This document shows, piece by piece, positions 24,734-33,342 of a DNA stretch of 64,000 nt (positions are counted from its first letter, which is position 1; every line of letters begins with the position of its first letter). Source of the DNA: Desulfoscipio gibsoniae DSM 7213 (lineage in GTDB: Bacteria; Bacillota; Desulfotomaculia; Desulfotomaculales; Desulfallaceae). The stretch lies in assembly GCF_000233715.2 (NCBI RefSeq), contig NC_021184.1:1178001-1242000 (forward strand), in the 5' to 3' direction. Made by a program: the position numbers and the translations under genes. The notes under the pieces are model-generated. The model saw nothing but the letters and a program-made list of their open reading frames with translations, ran no database searches and was not told the origin of the DNA.

Positions 24734-25735
24734 ATGTCAGTTGTTTTGTTGGCCCATGGTGACGGGGGGCTGTTGACCAGGGAATTAGTTGACGGCTTGT
24801 TCTTAAAATATTTTAATAACCCACTGCTGCAGCAGCTATCTGATGCTGCGGTATTTAATTCGCCGGGTGGGCGGATGGCTATGACCACGGATGCCTTTGT
24901 AGTGGATCCCATCTTTTTTCCCGGTGGGGATATCGGCAAATTGGCGGTGTGTGGAACGATAAACGATCTGGCGGTGAGCGGGGCGCGGCCCCGCTATATT
25001 ACCGCATCCTTCACCATTGAAGAGGGCTTTGCTTTGGCCGATTTGGAAAAGGTGGTAGCCTCAATGGCGGAGGCCTGTACCGAGGCCGGGGTGGACGTAG
25101 TAGCCGGGGATACTAAAGTAGTGCCCCGGGGGCACCTGGATAAACTATTCATCACTACGACGGGTGTGGGCATGGTGCCGGAAAAACTGGATTGGGGCTA
25201 TCACCGCCCGGTGCCCGGGGATGTTGTGCTGGTCAACGGCAGCCTGGGCAACCACGGTTTAACTATACTGGCGGCCAGAGAGAATTTGGGACTTGATGGT
25301 GCCCTGGCCAGTGACTGTGCACCGCTGAATAATACTATCAATTTGTTGCAAAAACATTGCTCCGGCATTAAAATGATGCGCGACCTTACCAGGGGCGGGC
25401 TGGCCACCGCGGCAAAAGAAATAGCCGAAGGCTGTGGGCTGGATATACGGTTGCGGGAATATGCGTTGCCCATTGATGCAGCGGTGCGGGGTGCAGCGGA
25501 GATACTGGGCCTGGACCCGCTGTATCTGGCCAATGAAGGAAAGTTTTTGGTTATCATTGACCCGGCCCAGGTTACAAAGGCCTTGGATATTTTAAAGCAA
25601 AGTTCCTATGGGCGTGACTCGCAGGTAATTGGTCAAATTTGTGCTGGCAGCGGCAACGTATATTTACAAACCCCCCTGGGTGGCACTAAAATTTTAGGCT
25701 TGCTGGCTGGCCAGCCCTTGCCCAGGATTTGCTAA
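24734..25735 (+). CDS. hypE: HypE, carbamoyl dehydratase for cyanide ligand synthesis
   Basis: 333 residues ending in the invariant PRIC, whose C-terminal Cys is carbamoylated by HypF and dehydrated to thiocyanate. The PurM-like ATP-binding fold is visible in MTTDAFVVDPIFFPGGDIGKLAVCGTINDLAVSGA and RDLTRGGLATAAKEIAE. It is related to SelD but lacks the SelD N-terminal Cys/Lys loop and has the HypE tail. It starts at ATG with GAGGTGA. Family 2 repeat separates it from hypD. Confidence 0.94.
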   Translation: MSVVLLAHGDGGLLTRELVDGLFLKYFNNPLLQQLSDAAVFNSPGGRMAMTTDAFVVDPIFFPGGDIGKLAVCGTINDLAVSGARPRYITASFTIEEGFALADLEKVVASMAEACTEAGVDVVAGDTKVVPRGHLDKLFITTTGVGMVPEKLDWGYHRPVPGDVVLVNGSLGNHGLTILAARENLGLDGALASDCAPLNNTINLLQKHCSGIKMMRDLTRGGLATAAKEIAEGCGLDIRLREYALPIDAAVRGAAEILGLDPLYLANEGKFLVIIDPAQVTKALDILKQSSYGRDSQVIGQICAGSGNVYLQTPLGGTKILGLLAGQPLPRIC

Positions 25736-25769
25736 CAAAACAATCGTGGTAAAATAGGGGGCCGGAGGA

Positions 25770-26762
25770 TTGAAAAGGACAATCACGGCATTGTTTGCGA
25801 TCATTATGCTTTTATGCATGGCCGTAAACGCTGTGTCGGCGGCGGCTAACCAAACAGTATTCCTACCAGGCGGCGATGTGTATACATTAAACGGCCGGCA
25901 GCAAAAGATGGATGCCGTTACTTTTATAGAGAACAGCCGGGTGTTTGTCCCGGTGCGCTATCTGGCCTATGCTTGCGGGGTGCGCGACGGGGGCATATCC
26001 TGGGATGATTTTTCCCGAACCGTAACCCTTCAAGGGGAAAATCAGGTGCTGGCTTTGCAAGCGGGCAGTAATCAACTAGTTACTGTAGATGGGCCGGTGG
26101 AGATGGACGTTGTCCCTCAAGTAATCAGTGGGCGTATGTACCTGCCGGCCCGGTGGGTGGCCCAGTATTTCGGTTATACCGTGGAATGGGATGAACCTGG
26201 CAACGCTGTACTGGTATACCTGCCCGTGGATGGCAAACCGCAGGTGATTCCAACCCAGCTCATATTACTGGTTAACAAAGTACAGGGGCTCCCTGAAGAT
26301 TTCCAAACCGGCCCGCTGGTTAATTTCGGCACCTATCAGGTATCTGCTTTGCTGCAGCAACCACTTCAGCAGCTTTATGATACCGCTGCGCAGCAGGGTA
26401 TCCAAATCACCATGACATCGGCCTATCGGAGTTATACTGAACAAAAGGCTTTATTTGATGAACATGCCAGGCTGTATGGTTTATCAGTGACTGAAGCAAC
26501 TGTTGCGCCGCCCGGTCACGGTGAGCATCAAACAGGACTGGCTGTTGATATTGCCGGCAGTGATGCTGCCTATCGCTGGCTGGAAACAAACTGCCCGCGT
26601 TTTGGATTCATATTGCGCTACCCCAGGGGAAAAGAATATATCACGGGTTATGCCTACGAGCCCTGGCATTTTCGGTATGTTGGTGTGCCGGTGGCCACTT
26701 TTATGCAAGAAAAAGGTATTTCAACGCTGGAGGAGTACCTGCGTATATATGCAGGTCAATAA
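25770..26762 (+). CDS. Secreted VanY-like D-Ala-D-Ala carboxypeptidase with copper-amine-oxidase-type stalk domain
   Basis: 330 residues. A signal peptide (about 1-26) is followed by a stalk domain of the copper amine oxidase N-terminal type (about 30-155: FVPVRYLAYACG, RMYLPARWVAQYFGYTVEWDE). The C-terminal peptidase M15B domain has TSAYRSYTEQ, GHGEHQTGLAVDIAG (zinc His and Asp) and EPWHFRYVG (catalytic Glu, zinc His). It would trim peptidoglycan stem peptides at the cell surface. The start is TTG, with CCGGAGGA very close. It interrupts the hyp series and seems unrelated to hydrogenase. Confidence 0.87.
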   Translation: MKRTITALFAIIMLLCMAVNAVSAAANQTVFLPGGDVYTLNGRQQKMDAVTFIENSRVFVPVRYLAYACGVRDGGISWDDFSRTVTLQGENQVLALQAGSNQLVTVDGPVEMDVVPQVISGRMYLPARWVAQYFGYTVEWDEPGNAVLVYLPVDGKPQVIPTQLILLVNKVQGLPEDFQTGPLVNFGTYQVSALLQQPLQQLYDTAAQQGIQITMTSAYRSYTEQKALFDEHARLYGLSVTEATVAPPGHGEHQTGLAVDIAGSDAAYRWLETNCPRFGFILRYPRGKEYITGYAYEPWHFRYVGVPVATFMQEKGISTLEEYLRIYAGQ

Positions 26763-26826
26763 GATATTCTCTGACATATAAATGTGGAATTTTAAGCATA
26801 TAAAATAAGCAAGCGTGTAATTAACC

Positions 26827-26853
26827 AGCCGGTGGCGAATCTTACCACCGGCT
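26827..26853. terminator. 9-bp hairpin after the VanY-like gene
   Basis: AGCCGGTGG (26827-26835) pairs with CCACCGGCT (26845-26853) through a 9-nt loop. The U-tract is missing, so termination efficiency is uncertain. Downstream sequence to 26965 carries the promoter of the CBS gene. Confidence 0.5.
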
Positions 26854-26965
26854 AAACCAGCTATGGGATACATTTAAATACTTTTTTTTAATATACCTAT
26901 TATTATGTTTGAAATAATATTGGGGCAAATAGTATAATCATATTTAAATTAAAGGGGGGCGAGGG

Positions 26966-27433
26966 ATGATGAAAAAGGCCGGGGATATCATGACGACTGA
27001 TGTAATCACCGTTAATACCCATGATGATCTGGAAAAGGTGGCGCGGTTACTGCTGGAGCATCGTATCAGTGGGTTGCCGGTGGTGGATGATGGTGGGAAA
27101 CTGGTGGGGGTTGTAAGTGAGGCAGACCTGGTGTTCCAGGAGAAGCCGGTTAGAACTCCGTTTTATGTGGTAATATTCGACAGCCCTATCTATTTGGAAC
27201 GACCCAATCGTTTTATTGAAGATATCAAGCGCGCCATAGCCCAGAAGGTAGGAGAACTGATGTCTACCAACCTTTACACCGTTGGACCTGAAGCATCCAT
27301 TAGGGATGTGGCTACAATAATTGCAGAAAAGGGTGTTAACCGAGTACCGGTGGTCGATGTCGATGGGAAACTTATTGGGATTATTACTCGGCAGGATATC
27401 ATTAAAGCCAGTCTTGGCGATGCAGGCCGGTAA
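26966..27433 (+). CDS. Two-CBS-domain protein
   Basis: 155 residues, two complete CBS repeats: AGDIMTTDVITVNTHDDL...GLPVVDDGGKLVGVVSEADLV, and VGELMSTNLYTVGPEASI...NRVPVVDVDGKLIGIITRQDII. Between them is a hydrophobic PFYVVIFDSPIYLERP segment, typical of this family. It binds an adenine nucleotide by family knowledge; partners are unknown. Strong RBS (AAAGGGGGG) before tandem ATG codons. It lies between hypE and hypF without an obvious functional link. Confidence 0.85.
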   Translation: MMKKAGDIMTTDVITVNTHDDLEKVARLLLEHRISGLPVVDDGGKLVGVVSEADLVFQEKPVRTPFYVVIFDSPIYLERPNRFIEDIKRAIAQKVGELMSTNLYTVGPEASIRDVATIIAEKGVNRVPVVDVDGKLIGIITRQDIIKASLGDAGR

Positions 27434-27500
27434 GGCTTTGCCTTCTGGTAAAGACCTCCGTTTGGTTTAGTGTTGATAACGATTGTATTACATCAGGTAA

Positions 27501-27531
27501 TCTTTCAACCTTTCAACACCCGGTACAAAGT
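27501..27531 (-). repeat. Dispersed repeat family 1, reverse copy before hypF
   Basis: The reverse complement reads CACTTTGTACCGGGTGTTG, then AAAGGTTGAAAGA. It is noncoding here, between the CBS gene and hypF. Confidence 0.8.
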
Positions 27532-27563
27532 GGGGTGATTGGGGAATGGGAGGTGCGCTTGCC

Positions 27564-30068
27564 GTGGAGGACATTATAGCCAGGCAAATTTCCATAACCG
27601 GTATTGTGCAGGGAGTGGGGTTCAGGCCTTTTGTATACAACCTGGCCCGGTCTTTTAATTTATGCGGTACGGTGTGCAACACGGGCCGAGGGGTGCTGGT
27701 GCAGGTGGAAGGACCGTCGGATAGCGTGGAGCGGTTTACCGGTGCACTGCGAGCCAATCCACCCTTTTTGGCCCGGATTGACTGCTGGGAGATAGCCAGC
27801 CGCCCTTTCCAGGGGTTCGTCGGTTTTACCATTATTGATACCAGGGGCGATGCTACGGGGGAATCGGTGGTGCCTCCGGATGTGGCCATTTGCCCGGATT
27901 GCCGCCGGGAGGTTATGGAACCGTCTGACAGGCATTACCAGTACCCCTTCACCAACTGTACCAACTGTGGTCCCCGGTTTACAATAGTAAAAAATTTACC
28001 CTATGACCGGCCGGGCACTGCCATGGCCGGTTTTATCATGTGCCCTGCTTGCGTATCCGAGTACCATGACCCGGCTAACAGGCGTTTCCACGCTCAGCCC
28101 GTAGCCTGTCCGGATTGCGGTCCCCGGGTGACGCTGGTGGATCGGTATGGAGAGAAATTAAAGGGCAGTTGGCTTGACGAAACCCGGCGGTTGCTGGTGG
28201 CGGGTAAAATAGTCGCTGTCAAAGGGCTGGGGGGATTTCACCTGGCCTGCAACGCAATGGATGCCTCAGCTGTGCAGCGCTTGCGCCGCCGTAAGGGGCG
28301 GCCGGCAAGACCTCAGGCGGTGATGTGCCGGGACATGGCTACGGTTCGGGAACATTGCCTGGTGTCTAAGGGGGAAGAGAAGCTGCTGTGCTCTCCGGCA
28401 GCTCCTATTGTGGTGCTGGAGAGAAAAACATCTTCAACCCTGCCCCGGGTTCTGGCCCCCGGCCTAAATAGTATTGGAGTAATGCTCCCCTATACCCCGC
28501 TGCACGTTTTACTTATGCAAAATGGACCGGCAGTACTGGTTATGACCAGCGGCAACCGCAGCGGTCTGCCGCTGGTAAAGGACAACCGGCAGGCACTCAC
28601 CGAACTGGGCGATGTGGCGGACTATTTTCTGCTGCATGACCGGGATATCATTAACCGGTGCGATGATTCGGTGGTTTGGCTGGTTGACGGGCATCTACAG
28701 TTCATGCGGCGTTCCCGGGGATATGTGCCGCAGCCTGTGGTGGTTCCCCAGGTTGCCGAAATTGACGAAAATGTTGAGGCGTTGGGCAGCCAACCAGCTA
28801 TTAGGCCGGAAGAAGTACCCGGTGCAAGTCGCCCACAGGCTGTTAAGCCGGTGGAATCTCGTTCTTTTGCAGTTGAGAAAACCGGGAGGGTCATTAAGGG
28901 TAAGGCGGTTGATCATGAGATAACCGTCCTGGGGGCGGGAGGGGATATGAAGAACACCTTCTGCTTGTTGGAGGGGGGTCGGGCTTATCTCAGCCAGCAC
29001 ATTGGATCAGTGGATGTGCTGGAAGGTGCGGACAATTACCAGGCTAGCCTGGCCGGCTTTAGCCGCCTGATACAGGCGCAGCCCCTTGTGGCGGGGTATG
29101 ACCTGCACCCTGACTACTACAGCTCCAGGATGGCCCGGGCGCTGGTGCCTACCGCTATTGCCGTGCAGCACCACCACGCCCATATGGCCGCTTGCATGGC
29201 CGAGCACGGCCTGGAGGGACAGGTTATCGGCGTCATTTTGGACGGCACGGGGTACGGGCTGGACGGGTGCATCTGGGGCTTTGAGGTGCTGCAGGGTGAT
29301 TACTTGGATTTTTCCCGGGAGTGGCACCTGGAATATACGCCTTTACCCGGCGGCGAGCGTGCTGTGCGCAACCCGTGGATGACCGCCGTTGCTTATTTGC
29401 TAACGGCGTTGGGGGAGCGGGGCCGTGCGGTGGCTGAAAAATTATTTCCCGACCGGTTTAGCGAATTAAACATTATCGAAAAAATGTTGCGGTCGGGTAT
29501 TAACTCACCGCTTGCTTCTAGCTGTGGCAGGTTCTTTGATGCTGTGGCCGCATTATTGGGAATTTGCCAGGTAAATACATATGATGGTCAGGCGGCTGTT
29601 GAACTTGGGGAATTGGCGCCGGCTTATATTGATAGCGTTATGTTTTCGGAAAAGCCGTCGCAACTTGACCGCTCCCAGCTTGCCCTAATCCCGTACCCCT
29701 ATAACCTGAACAGTGGTATAATCGAAACCGGCGCCACCATTGAAGCGCTGGTGTTGGATATTGAACATGGCTGCGCCCCTGCAATTATCGCCCGGTGTTT
29801 CCATGATACGATAATCAGCATGGTGGTGCAGGCGGTCGAACAGGTGCGCTGTCAAAGCGGCCTAAATCGGGTGGTTCTTAGCGGTGGTTGCTGGTATAAC
29901 CGGTATATGCTAAGGGCAGTCTGTAAATTACTTGGTGATCAAGGTTATCATGTCTACAGGCATACTAAAATACCCACCGGCGACGGTGGCATCAGCCTGG
30001 GCCAGGCGATGGTAGCCAGCCGGAAGCAAGGGGATGGTTCTCTTGCAGACCCCAAAGATGCTCATTAA
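27564..30068 (+). CDS. hypF: HypF, carbamoyltransferase for hydrogenase maturation
   Basis: 834 residues from the GTG at 27564 (GGGAGGTG upstream); typical HypF has 750-780. The acylphosphatase domain (about 5-90: GIVQGVGFRPFVYNLA) is followed by two zinc-finger pairs (CPDC...CTNC, CPAC...CPDC, about 110-190) and a YrdC-like domain (about 200-385). The Kae1-like domain runs from about 450 (HHHAHMAACMAEHG, ILDGTGYGLDGCIWG, GGCWYNRYM). About 55 extra residues lie between the YrdC and Kae1 domains. HypF transfers the carbamoyl group to the C-terminal Cys of HypE. It is separated from hypE by two unrelated genes. Confidence 0.93.
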   Translation: MEDIIARQISITGIVQGVGFRPFVYNLARSFNLCGTVCNTGRGVLVQVEGPSDSVERFTGALRANPPFLARIDCWEIASRPFQGFVGFTIIDTRGDATGESVVPPDVAICPDCRREVMEPSDRHYQYPFTNCTNCGPRFTIVKNLPYDRPGTAMAGFIMCPACVSEYHDPANRRFHAQPVACPDCGPRVTLVDRYGEKLKGSWLDETRRLLVAGKIVAVKGLGGFHLACNAMDASAVQRLRRRKGRPARPQAVMCRDMATVREHCLVSKGEEKLLCSPAAPIVVLERKTSSTLPRVLAPGLNSIGVMLPYTPLHVLLMQNGPAVLVMTSGNRSGLPLVKDNRQALTELGDVADYFLLHDRDIINRCDDSVVWLVDGHLQFMRRSRGYVPQPVVVPQVAEIDENVEALGSQPAIRPEEVPGASRPQAVKPVESRSFAVEKTGRVIKGKAVDHEITVLGAGGDMKNTFCLLEGGRAYLSQHIGSVDVLEGADNYQASLAGFSRLIQAQPLVAGYDLHPDYYSSRMARALVPTAIAVQHHHAHMAACMAEHGLEGQVIGVILDGTGYGLDGCIWGFEVLQGDYLDFSREWHLEYTPLPGGERAVRNPWMTAVAYLLTALGERGRAVAEKLFPDRFSELNIIEKMLRSGINSPLASSCGRFFDAVAALLGICQVNTYDGQAAVELGELAPAYIDSVMFSEKPSQLDRSQLALIPYPYNLNSGIIETGATIEALVLDIEHGCAPAIIARCFHDTIISMVVQAVEQVRCQSGLNRVVLSGGCWYNRYMLRAVCKLLGDQGYHVYRHTKIPTGDGGISLGQAMVASRKQGDGSLADPKDAH

Positions 30069-30175
30069 GCATTGGGACAAGTAAAAATAAAACCTCGCCC
30101 GCTTAAAAACACCATTTGAGCGATTGATAGAATCTTCTTTTAGTAAACAAAAAACAAAGACAGTTGCATTCCAAG

Positions 30176-30203
30176 CCCCCCGTGTCCTTTCGGGGGGTAT
30201 TTA
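30176..30203 (+). terminator. Rho-independent terminator after hypF
   Basis: CCCCCCG (30176-30182) pairs with CGGGGGG (30191-30197), followed by TATTTATT. Confidence 0.8.
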
Positions 30204-30238
30204 TTAATTGGTTATTAATGTAATCTTTAATAAAAGTC

Positions 30239-30267
30239 TTGTCAATATTATAAATATAATATATAAC
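30239..30267 (+). promoter_or_regulatory. Promoter of the ccdA gene
   Basis: TTGTCA (30239-30244) and TATAAC (30262-30267) are separated by 17 bp, about 40 bp before the TTG start, with AAGAGGTGG as RBS. Confidence 0.6.
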
Positions 30268-30307
30268 AATATTATATTTATTTCATTCCAAGAGGTGGTG
30301 CCTGATA

Positions 30308-31006
30308 TTGAACGGTTTGTCCTCTGTAAGTGCGTTAACTGCCTTTGTATTTGGCGGTCTTTCTTTTTTATCTCCCTGCGTACTGCCTTTGCTTCCCGGT
30401 TATCTTTCCTTTATTGCCGGTACCGATATAACCGGTGCTGCGGCACCCTCTCGCCGCCGGGCGATGTGGAACAGTACCGGTTTTGTGCTGGGCTTTAGCG
30501 TTTTATTTGTTAGTCTGGGTGCCGCGGCCAGCAGTGCCGGGCAGTGGCTGATCAGCAACCAGACCTTGTTAAAGCAAGCAGCGGGGATTATTATCATCAT
30601 TTTTGGTTTGCATATCAGTGAAATATTACCTATCAAGCTCTTTTACAGGCAGGTCAAATGGCAGCCTGCCCAACGGTTTACCGGTTGGCTGGGGGCATTT
30701 TTTCTAGGGCTGTCTTTTGCCGCTGGCTGGACTCCTTGTGTAGGGCCGGTTTTAGCCTCTATTTTGCTGTTGGCCACAAACACACAAACGCTGTACCAGG
30801 GGGTGACACTGTTAATCTGGTACTCCATGGGGCTGGCCATTCCCTTTTTGCTGGCAGCCCTGGGCATTGGTTTTGTGCATAGTTGGCTGGGTAAAATGAA
30901 TAAAGTAATACCTTATATTAATGCTGTCAGCGGCGGCCTTCTGATTGCTATGGGTGTATTGCTGCTATTGGGCTTGTGGGATAGATTGGTTCTGCTGCTT
31001 TATTAG
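30308..31006 (+). CDS. ccdA: CcdA-type thiol-disulfide membrane transporter
   Basis: 232 residues, about six membrane segments. The paired-cysteine motifs of CcdA/DsbD-beta are FLSPCVLPLLPGYLSF in TM1 and GWTPCVGPVLASI in TM4. It passes reducing equivalents from cytoplasmic thioredoxin to extracytoplasmic partners, used in cytochrome c maturation and sporulation. The start is TTG. The next gene encodes a ResA/TlpA-like thioredoxin, the expected partner. Confidence 0.92.
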   Translation: MNGLSSVSALTAFVFGGLSFLSPCVLPLLPGYLSFIAGTDITGAAAPSRRRAMWNSTGFVLGFSVLFVSLGAAASSAGQWLISNQTLLKQAAGIIIIIFGLHISEILPIKLFYRQVKWQPAQRFTGWLGAFFLGLSFAAGWTPCVGPVLASILLLATNTQTLYQGVTLLIWYSMGLAIPFLLAALGIGFVHSWLGKMNKVIPYINAVSGGLLIAMGVLLLLGLWDRLVLLLY

Positions 31007-31173
31007 GCTGAACGAGCATTTCCAGGGTTGCTATGCTGCTTGCTATTAATGTAAAACATGGTTAATATCTTTTAATCTGCTTAGTCCTTTGTTGCCTATA
31101 TAAATTGTACGATACGTATTTAATGTCCCTGACAAGCTCTAAAAGTTAAACAAATGAAGGGAGTAACAAGCCC

Positions 31174-31788
31174 GTGAAGCCCAAATTAATCACTGTGTTG
31201 GTGGTGGCCGTTATTGTAGCCGCAGGATTATGGCTGACCTCGGAAGATAAAAATCAGGATGCTGTAGATTATCCAAACACTAAGCTGGCTGGCGAGGTGG
31301 CGTTAAGTTTGCCCGATGGGCCAAAACAAAAAGCACTGCAGTCCGACCAAGTACCTCCTGATTTCTATATTATTAAAGAAAACCAAACTCAGGATAACCA
31401 GGTAGAACAACCGGATCAGCAAATATCTACTTTATCCGAACTAAAAGGTAAGTATGTATTTATCAATTTTTGGAACACCTGGTGCCCGCCCTGCCAGGAA
31501 GAGATGCCTGATTTAAATAAACTTTATTTGAACTATGGTCGGAAGAATGTGGAGTTTTTGTTTATCAATATAGCCAGTCAAGAAAAGTCTGTTGATGATG
31601 TGGAAACCTTTTTAATGAACAATAATTACTCCACGCCGGTATATCTGGATCGCCGGGGGGAGGTAGCCGGTGCATATGGTGTGCCGGGGGTTCCTTCCAC
31701 GGTAATAATTGACCCCCAGGGGCAAGTAGTTTATGCCGCAGGGGGGCCGATCACTTACGACAGCGCCGAATCTTTGCTGGGTTTTTAG
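31174..31788 (+). CDS. Membrane-anchored TlpA/ResA-like thioredoxin
   Basis: 204 residues. An N-terminal signal anchor (about 7-22) is followed by a spacer and a thioredoxin fold (about 80-204). The active site is NFWNTWCPPCQEEMPDL, and the cis-Pro loop is GVPGVPSTVIID. It acts on the outer membrane face, probably reducing apocytochrome c or other cysteine pairs with electrons from the upstream CcdA. The start is GTG (RBS AGGGAG). Confidence 0.9.
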   Translation: MKPKLITVLVVAVIVAAGLWLTSEDKNQDAVDYPNTKLAGEVALSLPDGPKQKALQSDQVPPDFYIIKENQTQDNQVEQPDQQISTLSELKGKYVFINFWNTWCPPCQEEMPDLNKLYLNYGRKNVEFLFINIASQEKSVDDVETFLMNNNYSTPVYLDRRGEVAGAYGVPGVPSTVIIDPQGQVVYAAGGPITYDSAESLLGF

Positions 31789-31809
31789 CCTGTTTTCTAA
31801 ACTAATTTT

Positions 31810-32691
31810 TCAATAAGTATTTATCAATGGTTCTATATCAAATAAGGCCAGGAACTTTTGCAATTCGTCAATCACTTCTATTAATTCCACGGCCTGGGCT
31901 TCGGAATCATATATGGCCCGGCCGAAAGCATAGGCACCTTCCCTTTCGGGGCTATCCTTTCTGGAAGGCATATTATGTTTATTGAACCATCTTTTAGCGC
32001 TGGCATAGGGTGTGTGAAAGCAGAAACGGTAATCCTGGGAACTGATATTGAATTCGTACAGACTGTAATACTTGTATCCCCTGGTGCATTTAAAACACCC
32101 GCCTGTCTTATCCAGGTACTCCAGGTAACTCAGACGCTGGCTGTTGGCCCTGGCCCGGCAGTCAGGACACAGGGTAATTTTATTAGTTCCTTCAATAAAG
32201 CTGACATTTAGCCACTCATCCCGCTGATAATAGTTCTTCACCAGGGTGTGCAGCACAGCCTCTTTTAAATCGTATAGATAAGAGCTGCCTGCCTTGGCAT
32301 AATGATTGAGGTGGTAAAGATAGTAAGCTGCTTTTAATATTTCCTGACGGCTCCGGGGCAGTCCATATATGGAATTTAAAAACTGCTCCTTGCGGTTGAC
32401 CTTATCCCGGTATGACTGGTGCCTGTGGACTCTGGTTCGGGCCATCCGGTTGGCTCCCCGGTGGTAGTTGTCATAGCGTTCCCAGGCTTGTTTAATTCTG
32501 GGCATGGCTGGTATCAGAGCCTGCACCTGGGCATTGGTAAACAGCTGCATCACACCGTTTTTAAAGTTTACCTGCTTCTTTACTTCAAGATAGCCTTCTC
32601 CGGTCAGTCGTTTTATGTTATTGGGGGTAATGCCCAGAGCCTGGCTGATCTGCGCCGGATTGAGCAGCTCTTGTTCAGGTGGCTTGGACAC
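31810..32691 (-). CDS. Unknown protein with MerR-like HTH and zinc ribbon
   Basis: 293 residues. The N-terminus (about 8-40: LNPAQISQALGITPNNIKRLTGEGYL) looks like a MerR-type helix-turn-helix. A basic stretch follows (MARTRVHRHQSYRDK). A central zinc-ribbon-like CPDC...CFKC occurs around 175-205. The C-terminus is acidic/hydrophobic. The start is GTG with GGGAGGA upstream. It converges on the thioredoxin gene. It could be a DNA-binding regulator; I do not recognise a named family. Confidence 0.7.
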   Translation of the reverse strand: MSKPPEQELLNPAQISQALGITPNNIKRLTGEGYLEVKKQVNFKNGVMQLFTNAQVQALIPAMPRIKQAWERYDNYHRGANRMARTRVHRHQSYRDKVNRKEQFLNSIYGLPRSRQEILKAAYYLYHLNHYAKAGSSYLYDLKEAVLHTLVKNYYQRDEWLNVSFIEGTNKITLCPDCRARANSQRLSYLEYLDKTGGCFKCTRGYKYYSLYEFNISSQDYRFCFHTPYASAKRWFNKHNMPSRKDSPEREGAYAFGRAIYDSEAQAVELIEVIDELQKFLALFDIEPLINTY

Positions 32692-33000
32692 GGCAATTCC
32701 TCCCTGACAATGGATTGTATAATCCTAATTTATCACATCTATAAGCCATACAGTACAGGAAAGTATTGTTGGGGTACCGTATTTTATGTGCCAACCTGGT
32801 CCTAGTTTTTTTTAAAGACTTAATGAAGATATGTAGTCTGGATAAATCACAAATGATCAGGTTTTTGTTCCACGTTAATGGTATCAGGTAACAAACAGTC
32901 TGCCCTTTACATATGGCAATGCCTGTGTTAGCCTTGAAAAGGGATGGCGATCTGTCGTCCTAAGGCTATATGAGCTTATTTATCAAAGGAAGGTAATATT
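32692..33000. other. 309-bp intergenic region
   Basis: Divergent space between the unknown minus-strand gene and the small zinc-binding gene. It holds the AAGGAAGG ribosome site near its right end. No clear promoter pair, hairpin or small gene was identified. Confidence 0.4.
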
Positions 33001-33219
33001 ATGACATTTAAAATTCGCGAACCGTATTTTGTCGATGATTTAGTTGTTTATTTCATTAATGAAAAGGAGGCGCTGGTTACAGATTATGACTGCCGGTGGG
33101 AGTTGCGGGCCAGCGAAGACAGCTGTGAGTGCTGTACCTTCAGGTTTAGGTCCCGGGTCAAGCCGGGTTTTATATGCCGGCATATTGATGCAATAAGGCG
33201 GATGAAGCAGCAAAGTTAA
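33001..33219 (+). CDS. Small SWIM-like zinc-binding protein
   Basis: 72 residues, ATG with AAGGAAGG before it. The arrangement CECCTFRF...GFICRHIDAI fits the CxC-x(n)-CxH pattern of SWIM zinc fingers. It is otherwise made of beta-type sequence. SWIM motifs bind DNA or proteins; no other domain is present. Its function is unknown. Confidence 0.65.
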   Translation: MTFKIREPYFVDDLVVYFINEKEALVTDYDCRWELRASEDSCECCTFRFRSRVKPGFICRHIDAIRRMKQQS

Positions 33220-33342
33220 AAAGCGCTGCAGCAAAATGATCGAATGGGGACAAACTAATACCATGTGTGGAAACGAGCCCAAGCTTATTTTTAGTGCTGG
33301 GCTGTGTCCAAAATACGTCAATAATGGACGGAGGGAAACAGC

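Noticed and set aside
24734-25735. selD (selenophosphate synthetase), which would have tied the Sec finding to a local gene
   Set aside because: The protein is of the same superfamily but ends in PRIC and lies in the hyp cluster, so it is HypE. No selenocysteine machinery was found in the window.
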